A stretch of DNA of 43,199 nucleotides. It comes from Bacteroidales bacterium. Its GTDB lineage: Bacteria > Bacteroidota > Bacteroidia > Bacteroidales > UBA932. Shown in pieces: positions 1 to 9,049 of the stretch. The stretch lies in contig JAFZKT010000075.1 in assembly GCA_017553545.1 (NCBI GenBank), forward strand, positions 1 to 43,199, in the 5' to 3' direction. The position numbers and the translations under genes were made by a program. The notes below the pieces were generated by a model. It had not been told where the DNA came from, did no database searches, and saw nothing but the letters and a program-made list of their open reading frames with translations. The first letter of the stretch is position 1, and each line of letters starts with the position of its first letter.

Positions 1-1038
1 CTGTCCACGGACAGCATCCAGAGCATCGACACGGATATCCTCTTCGGCCAGCTGCGTCTTGTCATCGCCACCATGGACATCGAGGAAATCAACTCCGACC
101 GCGATAAATTCCTCGCCAGCGTCTCCGCCAACGTGGAGGCCGAGCTCCGCAAGATCGGCCTGAAGCTCATCAACGTGAACGTCACCGATATCCGCGACGA
201 ATCCGGCTACATCGAGGCTCTGGGTAAGGAAGCCGCCGCGAAGGCCATCAACGACGCCAAGAAGAGCGTGGCCGAACAGAACCGTTTCGGTGAAACCGGT
301 AAGGCGATGGCCGACAAAGACACCCGTGTCAACGTGGCCGCCGCAGACGCAGACGCCGTGAAGGGTGAGAACAATGCCAAGATTGAAATCGCCAACTCCG
401 ATGCCCTCCGCCGTCAGAAAACCGCTGAAGCGGACCGTCTGGCCGTGGCTGCGGAAAAGGTGCAGGCCGCAAAAGCCCTCGAAGAGGCCTACCAGAGTGA
501 GCGTGACGCCGAACTGGCCCGCGCCGAACGTGAGCAGGCCACCCAGAAGGCCAACATCGTGGTCGCCGCTGAAATCGACAAGCAGAAGAAGATCATCGAG
601 GCCGAGGCCGAAGCCGAGCAGATCCGCCGCAAGGCAAAGGGTGAAGCGGACGCTATCTTCGCCAAGATGGACGCCCAGGCCCGCGGTGTGCTGGAAATCC
701 TCACCAAGCAGGCCGACGGTTTCAAGTCCATGGTGAACGCTGCGGAAGGCGACGCCCAGAAGGCCGTCCTGATGATGATCGCCGACAAACTGCCGGATCT
801 GGTGAAGACCCAGGTGGAGGCCGTCAAGGGCATCAACATCGACAAGGTCACCGTGTGGGACACCGGCAACGGCGCCGACGGCAAGACCGCCACTTCCAAC
901 TTCATCTCCGGGATGATGAAGAGCGTTCCTCCGCTGGACGAACTCTTCAAGATGGCCGGTCTGGAACTGCCCTCTTATCTGAAGGGTCAGCCCAAGGCCG
1001 ACGAACAGCCCCAGCCGGAGGTCAAGCCCGAAAAGTAA
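1..1038 (+). CDS. Flotillin-like SPFH-domain protein (5' end missing)
   Basis: The frame is open from the first base of the window, so the true start lies upstream; an internal ATG at 73 should not be taken as the start. The visible protein has the end of an SPFH/band-7 domain (roughly the first 80 residues, with a VNVTDIRD-type strand). A long Ala/Glu/Lys-rich heptad region follows, typical of the flotillin coiled coil, and then a C-terminal domain ending in a Pro/Lys/Glu-rich tail. Flotillins are membrane-associated scaffolds that oligomerise through the coiled coil and mark membrane microdomains. The N-terminal membrane anchor is outside the window. The assignment to the flotillin rather than the stomatin branch rests on the long EAEAEAEQ-type coiled coil. 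A small HTH gene follows after 6 bases, probably co-transcribed. Confidence 0.88.
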   Translation: MSTDSIQSIDTDILFGQLRLVIATMDIEEINSDRDKFLASVSANVEAELRKIGLKLINVNVTDIRDESGYIEALGKEAAAKAINDAKKSVAEQNRFGETGKAMADKDTRVNVAAADADAVKGENNAKIEIANSDALRRQKTAEADRLAVAAEKVQAAKALEEAYQSERDAELARAEREQATQKANIVVAAEIDKQKKIIEAEAEAEQIRRKAKGEADAIFAKMDAQARGVLEILTKQADGFKSMVNAAEGDAQKAVLMMIADKLPDLVKTQVEAVKGINIDKVTVWDTGNGADGKTATSNFISGMMKSVPPLDELFKMAGLELPSYLKGQPKADEQPQPEVKPEK

Positions 1039-1044
1039 GCGCTT

Positions 1045-1248
1045 ATGCCGATCATCACCAATATCGATGTAATGCTGGCACGCCGGAAAATGTCTTCCGG
1101 CGAGCTGGCACAGAAAGTCGGCATCACTCCCGCCAACCTTTCCATCCTCAAAACCGGGAAAGCCAAGGCAATGCGTCTTACCACCCTGGAAAGCCTTTGC
1201 AAGGCCCTGGACTGCCAGCCCGGCGATTTGCTGGAGTATAACCCCTGA
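1045..1248 (+). CDS. Small XRE/Cro-type HTH regulator (YozG-like)
   Basis: This 67-residue protein is almost entirely one helix-turn-helix domain. It has an N-terminal helix (NIDVMLARRKMSSGELA), the turn VGITPANLS, a recognition helix followed by the basic stretch KTGKAKAMR, and then LTTLESLCKALDCQPGDLL, which is characteristic of the single-domain YozG/Cro family. It is predicted to bind DNA as a dimer; its target is unknown. It starts 6 bases after the flotillin-like gene and is followed by a strong terminator, so the two probably form one transcript. There is no sensory domain and no adjacent toxin, so nothing suggests an antitoxin role. Confidence 0.88.
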   Translation: MPIITNIDVMLARRKMSSGELAQKVGITPANLSILKTGKAKAMRLTTLESLCKALDCQPGDLLEYNP

Positions 1249-1266
1249 TCAATCAATAACTTACAG

Positions 1267-1301
1267 AAAATAGGGTGCACCATGAGGTGCACCCTATTTT
1301 T
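1267..1301 (+). terminator. Rho-independent terminator after the HTH gene
   Basis: A perfect 13-bp inverted repeat (1269-1281 with 1286-1298, core GGGTGCACC/GGTGCACCC), a 4-base loop ATGA and a following T run. It ends the flotillin/HTH unit and isolates it from the AddA-like gene. Confidence 0.9.
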
Positions 1302-1338
1302 AGCAACTCGCTGACAGAAAGCACTTTACGCGCCACCA

Positions 1339-1369
1339 TTGATTTTCTCCCACGGATTCCGTACCTTTG
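1339..1369 (+). promoter_or_regulatory. Bacteroidota promoter of the AddA-like gene
   Basis: TTG at 1339-1341, a 20-base spacer, then TACCTTTG at 1362-1369, matching the -33/-7 architecture. The ATG at 1376 begins only 6 bases after the -7 box, so the transcript should have almost no leader. Confidence 0.8.
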
Positions 1370-1375
1370 TAAAGT

Positions 1376-4360
1376 ATGATAAAGGTACTGAAGGCGTCGG
1401 CGGGATCCGGCAAGACATACGCCCTGGCAGGGGAATATATCCGGCTCATTCTGGCAAGCGATCTGCCGGACGCGTACCGTCACGTATTGGCCGTCACCTT
1501 CACCAATAAGGCTACGGACGAAATGAAGCGGCGTATCCTGAAGGAACTCAACGTCCTGGCTACGGATACGTCCCGTTCGAATTACCTTGACTATTTAAAG
1601 GACGTCTTGAAGAAGGATGAACGGCAGATTCAGGAACGGGCCAGGCAGCAGCTGAGTGCCATCCTGAACGACTATTCGTCCTTCGCCGTTTCCACCATAG
1701 ACCGTTTCTTCCAACAGGCCCTCCGCGCCTTTTCCCGTGAAATCGGCCAGTTCGCATCCTATCAGGTTCAGCTGGACAGGAAAGCGTTGGAGGCGGAGAG
1801 CGTGGATCGTGTACTGGACGGCCTCACGGAGGAAAACCGGGAACTCCTGGATTGGATGCAGGACAGTGTCCAGGACCAATTGGAGCGGAACGGTTCCTTT
1901 TCGTTGGAGAAAGAGCTGAATGAAATGGCGGCGGGGCTTCGGGACATCCCGGCGGGGGAGGGACTCCCGCGTGCGTCCATCGCCGATATCCGGGCGTGCT
2001 GCCGGGCGGTGCGGAAATCCTTCGAGGAACGTGTCCGGACCGCGGCCGCATCCTGCCTCCAGGTGCTGGAAGGGAAGGGGATTGACCCTTGCGAGGACAC
2101 CAGCAACCATTTCATGAAGTACCTGTCGGCCTATAGGGATGCAAAGGGGGAGATAGGTTTCCCTACACCCGGCTTCATGACCAAGGCCGCGGATAAGGAC
2201 AAGTGGTTCGCCAGTAAGAAAGCCCATCTGAAAGATGTGCTGGGAAACGCTCTGGACGGCCCCATGCAGGCCTTCCTGGATTGTTTCGGCCAGCCCTTCA
2301 AGGAATACACCACGGCAGGCATCATCCTGGGACAGGTCTACGGCCTGGGCGTCGCCGCGGAACTGAGGGATGCATTCCTGGCTGTCCAGAAAGAGAACAA
2401 CCTCCTTTCGCTGGACGACAGCAACGCCATCCTGAAAGGCATCATCGACAACACGGACGCTCCTTTCATCTATGAGAAACTGGGCGTGCGCTTCGAAGAC
2501 TTCCTGCTGGACGAATTCCAGGATACATCCCAGGTTCAATGGGATAACTTCCTTCCGCTGCTTGAAAACGCCGTGGCTTCCGGGAAGGACTCCCTGGTAG
2601 TGGGAGACGTCAAGCAGAGCATTTACCGCTTCCGCGGAAGCGACTGGAAACTGCTGCATGAGGGGGTGGGAAACAACTTTTCGCAAAGGGAAGAGGTTCC
2701 CCTTCGCGGCAACTGGCGCACCTGCCGGGCCATCGTGGACTTCAACAACCGGTTTTTCTCCTATGCGGCCGGTGTTCTGGACAGGATGCTGGAAACCGAT
2801 GTGATCGGTACCATTTACCAGGATGTGGAGCAGGAGGTCCGTCTGAAGGAAACGGCCGATGGCTCCGTGGATGTCTGTTATGTGGAAGACCAGCAGGCGG
2901 AGCTTCTCCGGACCTTGTGGGACGTGCACGGCCGGGGGGGGCTGTGGTCGGATATCGCCATCCTGGTCCGGGACAACAAGAGCGGAGAAAAAGTAGCCGC
3001 CCAACTGCTGCAAAATGATATTCCCGTGGTGTCGGACGATTCACTTTCCGTCAAATCCTCCGTTACCGTGCGGCGGCTGGTTTCCCAACTCTCGCTGGTG
3101 GAAGCCTCCCCGGATGAGGACGGAAAGGCCGTCGCCGGCTATCTGGCGCGGAAACTGGACTTGCACTTCCCGGACGGGTACCATTCCCTGCCGGATTTGG
3201 CGGAAGCCCTGCTGAGGGAACTCAGGAAGGCGGATCCCGGCCACTTTGAGTCGGAAATCCCCTATATCCAGTCTTTCATGGATTATCTCCAGGATTGGAC
3301 GGCCACCGGCGGAAACAATCCGGAGGCTTTCCTGCGCGACTGGCAGGCGGCGGATCCCCAGATTGCCTCCCCCCGTCTTGGGAATGCCGTCCGCGTGATG
3401 ACCATCCACAAGGCTAAAGGGTTGGAGTTCCCCTTCGTCATCGTCCCCTTCGCGGAGAAAGTGACCCTCTTCAAGGAAAACATGTGCTGGCGGAAGCCCG
3501 TCCTCAAGGGCAGCAGCCTGGAGGGAAAGGCCGATGGAACCTATCGCGTAAACCTGAGCGGAAAGAGTACGGAAACGCTGTTCGAAGCCGCCTATCGGCA
3601 GGAGCGCCTGTCGCAGGCCGTCGACAACCTGAATATCTTCTACGTCGCCCTCACCCGTGCCCAATACGGGCTGAAGGTCATCGCCAGCCCTGTCGCAAAG
3701 GGAAGGCAGGGGTCGTCCAACCTGTCGCAGATTCTTTATGATTTCGTGGGAAACGACGTCTATTCCAGCGGAACGCCCTATGACTTTTCGAAAATGAAGC
3801 GTCCCGTTGAGGATGCGGCGCCGCTGGAAGCGGGATTCGCGTCTTTCCCGGCGGACAGCGGCCAGCGCCTGCGTTTCAGCCCGGAGGCGGCGGATTATTT
3901 CGGGGCCGATGGCAGCGTGGGCCTGCAGGCCAGCCGCCGGATTCGCGGAACCGTCTTGCACGCCATCCTCGCCTCCGTTCAGGTGCAGGGGGATGTGGAC
4001 GGGGCCGTTTCGGCAGCCGTCGCGGCCGGTGAATTGCCGGAGACCGAACGGGATGCCACCGTCGCCTTCCTGGAAGAACGCATCGGCCAGGTGGAGGACA
4101 AAGGCTGGTTCAACCCTGCGGTGAAGGTGCTCAGCGAGGCCGCTCTCATCGGCCCGGACGGACGGGAATACCGCCCGGACCGCGTTGTCCTGCATCCGGA
4201 CGGCCGCGTGAGCGTGATAGACTACAAATTCGGGGAACACAATCCGGCCTACATGCGGCAGGTGCGGCGGTATATGGATCTGTACAAAAAACGGGGCCAT
4301 GTAAAAGTTGACGGCTGGCTCTGGTATTTGGAAGATAATTTCATTACCTTTGTAAACTAA
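1376..4360 (+). CDS. AddA/RecB-like helicase-nuclease
   Basis: A 994-residue UvrD/Rep superfamily 1 helicase fused to a PD-(D/E)XK nuclease, like AddA. Visible motifs: Walker A ASAGSGKT (residues 7-14), motif II DEFQDT (379-384), motif III GDVKQSIYRFRG (from about 410), motif V TIHKAKGLEF (676-685), motif VI YVALTRAQ (from 756), and a C-terminal nuclease core RPDRVV followed by VIDYK (D949, K951). Such proteins resect double-strand breaks for RecA. The likely partner, an AddB-like nuclease, is encoded at 23362-26193 on the opposite strand rather than next door. The start is set by the ATG directly after a promoter; no upstream in-frame alternative fits. Recognition of a Chi-like site cannot be judged from sequence. 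Confidence 0.92.
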   Translation: MIKVLKASAGSGKTYALAGEYIRLILASDLPDAYRHVLAVTFTNKATDEMKRRILKELNVLATDTSRSNYLDYLKDVLKKDERQIQERARQQLSAILNDYSSFAVSTIDRFFQQALRAFSREIGQFASYQVQLDRKALEAESVDRVLDGLTEENRELLDWMQDSVQDQLERNGSFSLEKELNEMAAGLRDIPAGEGLPRASIADIRACCRAVRKSFEERVRTAAASCLQVLEGKGIDPCEDTSNHFMKYLSAYRDAKGEIGFPTPGFMTKAADKDKWFASKKAHLKDVLGNALDGPMQAFLDCFGQPFKEYTTAGIILGQVYGLGVAAELRDAFLAVQKENNLLSLDDSNAILKGIIDNTDAPFIYEKLGVRFEDFLLDEFQDTSQVQWDNFLPLLENAVASGKDSLVVGDVKQSIYRFRGSDWKLLHEGVGNNFSQREEVPLRGNWRTCRAIVDFNNRFFSYAAGVLDRMLETDVIGTIYQDVEQEVRLKETADGSVDVCYVEDQQAELLRTLWDVHGRGGLWSDIAILVRDNKSGEKVAAQLLQNDIPVVSDDSLSVKSSVTVRRLVSQLSLVEASPDEDGKAVAGYLARKLDLHFPDGYHSLPDLAEALLRELRKADPGHFESEIPYIQSFMDYLQDWTATGGNNPEAFLRDWQAADPQIASPRLGNAVRVMTIHKAKGLEFPFVIVPFAEKVTLFKENMCWRKPVLKGSSLEGKADGTYRVNLSGKSTETLFEAAYRQERLSQAVDNLNIFYVALTRAQYGLKVIASPVAKGRQGSSNLSQILYDFVGNDVYSSGTPYDFSKMKRPVEDAAPLEAGFASFPADSGQRLRFSPEAADYFGADGSVGLQASRRIRGTVLHAILASVQVQGDVDGAVSAAVAAGELPETERDATVAFLEERIGQVEDKGWFNPAVKVLSEAALIGPDGREYRPDRVVLHPDGRVSVIDYKFGEHNPAYMRQVRRYMDLYKKRGHVKVDGWLWYLEDNFITFVN
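4345..4352 (+). promoter_or_regulatory. Internal promoter (-7 box) before the DUF4290 gene
   Basis: TACCTTTG lies inside the last codons of the AddA-like gene, 19 bases before the ATG at 4372. No well-spaced TTG is visible, so this is supported by the -7 box only. It would let DUF4290-ftsK-lolA be expressed independently of the nuclease gene. Confidence 0.5.
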
Positions 4361-4371
4361 TTCTTGTTGCG

Positions 4372-5034
4372 ATGGAAGCAAGCGAAAACAGCATCAAACT
4401 ATACTACAATACGGAAGTGGAAAGGCTGGAGATGCCGGAATACGGGCGTCTGGTCCTGCAGATGGTGGAGCAGATCAAAACCATCCCGGACCGGGCCAAA
4501 CGCACCCGGCAGGCCCAGGCCGTTGTGAAGGTGATGGAAATCCTCAATCCCCAGGTGCATCAGCAGGAAAACTATGCGCAGAAGCTCTGGGACCATCTGT
4601 TCATCATCGCGGGATATGACCTGGATGTGGATTCCCCATATCCCAAGCCCGTTCCGGAGGTGGTGAACAGCCGTCCGGATCCCATCCCCCTGAATACGAA
4701 GCCCATCCGGGCCCGCCATTACGGCCGCAACATCGAAAGCATCCTGGACCTCATTGCCACGGAACCCGACGGTGAAATGAAAACGGGGATGATCCGCGCG
4801 CTGGCCATCTACATGCGTCAGCAGTACCTCATCTGGAACAAGGACACCGTGTCGGACGAAACCATTTTCCAGGACATCGAGCGTCTTTCGGCAGGCCGTG
4901 TGAAGGTGCCCGAGGGACTGGAGCTGTCCAAGCTTTCGGCGGATGCTTCCTTCTCCCGGCCGGGAATGAATCTGGGCGGCAAGAACAACAAGGGCGGAAA
5001 GTTCAAATACCGCGGTAAAAAAGGCAAGAAATGA
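4372..5034 (+). CDS. DUF4290 family protein
   Basis: This 220-residue protein opens with YYNTEVERLEMPEYGR, the signature start of the Bacteroidota-specific DUF4290 family. Conserved blocks such as QENYAQKLWDHLFIIAGYDL, H-Y-G-R near residue 118 and MRQQYLIWNKDTVSDE follow. The C-terminus is a low-complexity Gly/Lys/Asn tail (GGKNNKGGKFKYRGKKGKK) that could contact nucleic acid; that is inference. There is no signal peptide or membrane segment. Its function is not established. It overlaps ftsK by 4 bases (ATGA), implying translational coupling and a possible role connected with chromosome segregation or division. Confidence 0.88.
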   Translation: MEASENSIKLYYNTEVERLEMPEYGRLVLQMVEQIKTIPDRAKRTRQAQAVVKVMEILNPQVHQQENYAQKLWDHLFIIAGYDLDVDSPYPKPVPEVVNSRPDPIPLNTKPIRARHYGRNIESILDLIATEPDGEMKTGMIRALAIYMRQQYLIWNKDTVSDETIFQDIERLSAGRVKVPEGLELSKLSADASFSRPGMNLGGKNNKGGKFKYRGKKGKK

Positions 5035-7442
5035 ATCCGTTGAAGAAATACTGGGATGGCCTGAGTGACAGAAAACGGGCTGGTATCCGCTATGCGGGGA
5101 ATATTACCGTCATTATCTTCACCGTTTGGGTGTTGGTGGCGGTGGTGTCCTACGTTTTTACCTGGTGGAAGGACCAGAGCGAACTCGCGCTGGACGGCGC
5201 CGTTGAAAACGCCGCTGCGTCCAGCGGTCTCTCCCTCGGCCATTTCCTGGTAACGGATTCCTTCGGTCTTGCCGCGTTCTGCGTGGCCGCATTCCTGCTG
5301 GTCTGGTGTGTCAAACGGCTCTGGCGGGAATGTCCGCTGAGTCTGCGCAAGTGGTTCTACGGCAGCATTACCCTCGCTTTCCTGCTGTCCTGGACCCTGG
5401 CTTTTGTGGGCCGTTTCGCCGGTGTTGAATTCGCCTTTGGCGGTGGCCTGGGCGGCCGCGCCGGTGCCGCGCTGGTGAACTGGACGGTGCACAGACTGGG
5501 AGAAGTCACAAGCATTGCCATCCTCCTGGCGCTCTACGCTCTGTGGCTGTACTGCCTCAGCGCCCGTTTTGCGGACTTGCTGATGGGACGGAAGCCGGTT
5601 GCCGCTCCGGACGGTGAAGAAGAGGACGGGGAGGAGGAAGAGGAACCCGAGGAAGAAAAGCCCGCCCCGGCGCCCGCCCGGGTAACGCGCGTCCGGGTTG
5701 AACCGGTGGCGCCTCCGGTCATCACCACCTCAACCACCACGGTCACGCCCACGGATGCGGAACCGGAAAAGGAGCCGGAAGAGGCACCCGCGGAAGAAGG
5801 GGCGGACGAGGGCCTTACCGTTATCACGGACAATACCCTGGAGCAGGAGGTGAAAGAGCCGCTCAAGCCCATCGACAACCGCTTGGATCCGCCGGACGGT
5901 CTGCCGAAGTACAAGATTCCCAGTCTGGATTTGCTGGGGGATTATGCCAAAGACCGCCACGAAGTCCTTCAGGACGAGCTTGTGCGCAACAATACCCTCA
6001 TCCGCAACACCCTGGCCAGTTACAAGATCCAGGTGCGGGACGTTACGGCCATCGTCGGCCCCACCGTTACCCTCTATAAGGTGTATCCCGCCCCCGGCGT
6101 GAAGATATCGGCCATCCGGCAACTCCAGGAGGATATCGGCATCAACCTGCAGGCTCGCGGCGTGCGTATCGTGACGCTGGCGGACTCCGTGGGCATCGAG
6201 GTGGCCAACGACAAGGCGTCCATCGTGCCGCTGAAGAATCTTCTGAATGACCCTTCGTTCCGGGAAAGCAAGGCCGAACTTCCGGTTGCCATCGGCTATA
6301 CCATCTCCCAGCATGTTAAGGTGTTCGACCTGGCGGATGCCCCGCATCTGCTGGTGGCCGGCGCTACCAAACAGGGTAAATCCGTGGGCTTGAACGTGAT
6401 TGTGGCCTCGTTGCTGTATTCCAAGCATCCTTCGGAGCTGAAGTTCGTGTTCATAGACCCCAAGATGGTGGAATTCAGCGCCTATGGCCGTCTGCTGCAT
6501 CATTTCCTTGCGGTACTGCCCAATGCCGGCAGTGAGCAGGAGGAGCGGGATCGCGCCATCGTCAAGAACGCCAAGGACGCCGCCGCTGTGCTGAAGAGCC
6601 TCTGCGTGGAGATGGACGCCCGCTACGAACTTCTCTCCAAGGCGATGGTGAACAACATCAAACTCTACAACGAAAAGTGGAAAGAGCATCATCTGCGTGG
6701 AGACCAGGGGCATCATTTCCTTCCTTACCTCGTTGTGGTGATCGATGAATACGCGGACCTGACCATGTCCGTGGGCGCCGGTCCGGAGAATAAGGCCATC
6801 GCCCGGGATATTACCACCAGCGTTATCCGTCTGGCCCAGAAGGGCCGCGCCGCCGGTTTGCACGTCATCCTGGCCACCCAGCGTCCTACGGTGGACGTGA
6901 TCACCGGCCTCATCAAGGCCAACTTCCCCATGCGCATCGCTTTCCGCGTCACTTCCCACACGGATTCTTCCACCATTCTGGACAAACCCGGTGCAGATAA
7001 ACTCATCGGCCGCGGCGATATGCTGCTTTACAGCGGCGTGGAGATGGAGCGCGTGCAGTGCGCCTTCATCGACAACAACGAAATCGCCGAACTTACCAAG
7101 GCGGTCGGGGAACAGATTGGCTATCAAAAGAGTTACAACACGCCGTATTATCTGCCGGAACCTCCCAAGGAAGAGTCGGACGGCGGCAACGGTCCGGTGG
7201 ACATGCGGGCCCTGGACGACCGTTTCGAAGAAGCCGCCCGCACCGTGGTCCTCAACCAGCGTGGATCCACATCGGATCTGCAGCGCAAGCTTGGCATGGG
7301 ATATGCAAAGGCGGGGAGGGTAATGGACCAGTTGGAAGCCGCCGGCATCGTCGGGCCGCAGGACGGATCAAAGCCGCGTGAGGTCCTGGTGAAGGACATG
7401 GCTCAGCTGGACGAAATCCTGGAACGCTTACAGCAGGAATAA
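5031..7442 (+). CDS. ftsK: DNA translocase FtsK/SpoIIIE
   Basis: An 803-residue FtsK. The N-terminal ~190 residues contain about four hydrophobic membrane segments. An acidic, Pro/Glu-rich linker (about 195-275) is followed by the alpha/beta motor and the gamma domain. Walker A is GATKQGKS (444-451) and Walker B is VVIDE (D572, E573). LATQRPTVDVITGLIKANFP is the conserved FtsK block downstream. The last ~60 residues form a winged helix (STSDLQRKLGMGYAKAGRVMD) that in other FtsK proteins reads polar DNA motifs and activates XerCD. The protein pumps chromosomal DNA through the septum. The start overlaps DUF4290, and the stop shares one base with the next start (TAATG). A XerD-type recombinase lies at 15873-16745. 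Confidence 0.96.
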   Translation: MNPLKKYWDGLSDRKRAGIRYAGNITVIIFTVWVLVAVVSYVFTWWKDQSELALDGAVENAAASSGLSLGHFLVTDSFGLAAFCVAAFLLVWCVKRLWRECPLSLRKWFYGSITLAFLLSWTLAFVGRFAGVEFAFGGGLGGRAGAALVNWTVHRLGEVTSIAILLALYALWLYCLSARFADLLMGRKPVAAPDGEEEDGEEEEEPEEEKPAPAPARVTRVRVEPVAPPVITTSTTTVTPTDAEPEKEPEEAPAEEGADEGLTVITDNTLEQEVKEPLKPIDNRLDPPDGLPKYKIPSLDLLGDYAKDRHEVLQDELVRNNTLIRNTLASYKIQVRDVTAIVGPTVTLYKVYPAPGVKISAIRQLQEDIGINLQARGVRIVTLADSVGIEVANDKASIVPLKNLLNDPSFRESKAELPVAIGYTISQHVKVFDLADAPHLLVAGATKQGKSVGLNVIVASLLYSKHPSELKFVFIDPKMVEFSAYGRLLHHFLAVLPNAGSEQEERDRAIVKNAKDAAAVLKSLCVEMDARYELLSKAMVNNIKLYNEKWKEHHLRGDQGHHFLPYLVVVIDEYADLTMSVGAGPENKAIARDITTSVIRLAQKGRAAGLHVILATQRPTVDVITGLIKANFPMRIAFRVTSHTDSSTILDKPGADKLIGRGDMLLYSGVEMERVQCAFIDNNEIAELTKAVGEQIGYQKSYNTPYYLPEPPKEESDGGNGPVDMRALDDRFEEAARTVVLNQRGSTSDLQRKLGMGYAKAGRVMDQLEAAGIVGPQDGSKPREVLVKDMAQLDEILERLQQE

Positions 7443-7969
7443 TGAAAAGAGTATTCTTCATCCTTTCTTTCATTCTTCTGACCTTTTCGGCAGGGGCGCA
7501 GCAGTCTATCGCCCTGCTGGACAAGGTGGAAGGCCACCGCGTCACCTTTCATTATACTTACAACCTTTCCCAGAACGGGGATCCCTTCAAGCCCGTTACG
7601 GACGGTGACGTGACCCTGGAGGGCAACAACTATGTGATGGAGGGGCTGGGACTTAAAGTGATCAGCGACGGGACCACGCGCTGGACGCTGGATGAGTCGG
7701 CCGGGGAAGCCGTTGTGGAAAACGTGGAGAAGGAAGACATTTTCACCAACCCCGCCCTTTTCATCTCCTCCTACAGGAATTACATGGACAGAATCAAGGT
7801 GAACAGCCAGGGGCGCGATGAACTGGACGTGACGCTCACCCTGGATGAAAACACCTTGGCCCGTTTTGTCCTGAAGAACATTTCCTTCCGCTTCCTGCAA
7901 GGAAAAAGCGATTTCTCCGTGGATGAGAAATCGCTTGGCGAAAAGTATCTTGTAACGGATCTCCGTTAA
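7442..7969 (+). CDS. lolA: LolA-like periplasmic lipoprotein carrier
   Basis: A 175-residue exported protein with an N-terminal signal peptide (hydrophobic FFILSFILLTFSAGA, probable cleavage before QQS). The rest is beta-rich, as in the LolA/LolB fold: repeated short strands such as VTFHYTYNL, GDVTLEGNNYVMEGLGLKVISDGTTRWTLD and ARFVLKNISFRF. LolA collects lipoproteins released from the inner membrane and carries them to the outer membrane. Placement directly after ftsK (TAATG overlap) is common in this phylum and supports the call. Sequence similarity to proteobacterial LolA is low, so this is a fold-level assignment. Its stop interlocks with that of the convergent lipoprotein gene: the two stop codons share bases 7967-7968. 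Confidence 0.75.
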   Translation: MKRVFFILSFILLTFSAGAQQSIALLDKVEGHRVTFHYTYNLSQNGDPFKPVTDGDVTLEGNNYVMEGLGLKVISDGTTRWTLDESAGEAVVENVEKEDIFTNPALFISSYRNYMDRIKVNSQGRDELDVTLTLDENTLARFVLKNISFRFLQGKSDFSVDEKSLGEKYLVTDLR

Positions 7970-8982
7970 TCTTCCACGCAGCGCACGCTCATGTAAAGCG
8001 TGTTTTTGTCGCCGTGTGCCTTCCGCACCAGCGGCTCTTTTTCGTAGAGGTACAGGTAGGTGCCCAGGTCTGCATTTTGGTCGGCCGTCCAGAAGAAGGC
8101 GTAGTGGCCGTAGTGGTCCCAGGTGTTGAAGGGGTCGTTCGTGTCCACGTAACCGGCGGGCAGCGCTGCGAAACCGGTGGCGTTGGTGAACTGGACATCC
8201 GCGTTATAGGTCCACATCTCGCGTTTCTGGAAAAGGGCGTCCACAATGAGGTCTCCGGCGGGGATGTCGCCGTTCGCGTCTCCGAAAGCCGTCTGGAACT
8301 CCGCCACGGTGGGGAGGTGCCAGCCTGCGGGGCACAGCGACTGGGCTTCCGTCCAATTATACAGGCGGCCCATGCCGCGGTCCAGCACTTCACACTGACG
8401 GAAACTGAGGCCGGCAGAAGGGTCGTACAGATTATTCGCCGTCCATTTCTTCCCATTGCGGGTTACGGTCCAGTAGCTCTGTTCCCCGAACTGCACCGGA
8501 TTCAGGCCCATGGCACCCGTGACAACGGTTTCGGGTGTCACGGCGTTCACATAGATGTAGTCCGAGGTGCCGTAATAACCGCTTGCATAAGCGTAGCAAT
8601 AGAGGGTATACTCCCCGTCTTCAGACAGGCTCAGTGTCCTTTTCAGTTTTTCTTTGTACTGGCTTTCCCACTTGGCCTCCAGATTCTTGTCCGACAGGTC
8701 TATGTAGAGGATGCTGCCGTCGTCCGTCTTTACGGTGTCCTTCGCTTCGCTGTTCAGCTGCCAGCAGACGTAGACGGTGGGCTTTTCGCCGTCCGGGCCC
8801 ACGACGTTCCGTACATCGGCCTGGAGCTCCAGATTTGTGCCGGTGGCCAGGTACGCGGCGAAATCGTTGAGTTCCATCCCGCTCAGCGAGGGGAGGGTGG
8901 AATCAGCGTCATCTTTCTTGCAGGCTGCGAGGGTAACCAGGGAAAACAGGGCGGCACCCGCGGCTATTGTGCTAAATCTCAT
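7966..8982 (-). CDS. FISUMP-domain lipoprotein
   Basis: A 338-residue lipoprotein: signal peptide with lipobox LAAC (Cys21) followed by KKDDADS. The middle region (about 30-150) looks like an Ig-like or beta-sandwich domain. The C-terminal ~190 residues form a Fibrobacter succinogenes major paralogous (FISUMP) domain, recognised by GKKWTANNLYDP, GRLYNWTEAQSLCPAGWHLPT and the terminal YMSVRCVED. These domains occur on surface or outer-membrane lipoproteins of Bacteroidota and Fibrobacteres; their ligand is not known. It is transcribed toward lolA and is divergent from apbE across a 67-base AT-rich gap. Ser/Ala/Asp-rich linkers fit an exported protein. Confidence 0.85.
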   Translation of the reverse strand: MRFSTIAAGAALFSLVTLAACKKDDADSTLPSLSGMELNDFAAYLATGTNLELQADVRNVVGPDGEKPTVYVCWQLNSEAKDTVKTDDGSILYIDLSDKNLEAKWESQYKEKLKRTLSLSEDGEYTLYCYAYASGYYGTSDYIYVNAVTPETVVTGAMGLNPVQFGEQSYWTVTRNGKKWTANNLYDPSAGLSFRQCEVLDRGMGRLYNWTEAQSLCPAGWHLPTVAEFQTAFGDANGDIPAGDLIVDALFQKREMWTYNADVQFTNATGFAALPAGYVDTNDPFNTWDHYGHYAFFWTADQNADLGTYLYLYEKEPLVRKAHGDKNTLYMSVRCVED

Positions 8983-9049
8983 TGCTTTTCGATATAATGG
9001 GCAAATATCGGTAAAATTTCGTAAATTAGCACAAATTTCTTGCCAAGAT

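Noticed and set aside
8014-8997. A 327-codon frame antisense to the FISUMP lipoprotein
   Set aside because: It lies wholly opposite a gene with a clear lipobox and domain, and has no family features of its own.
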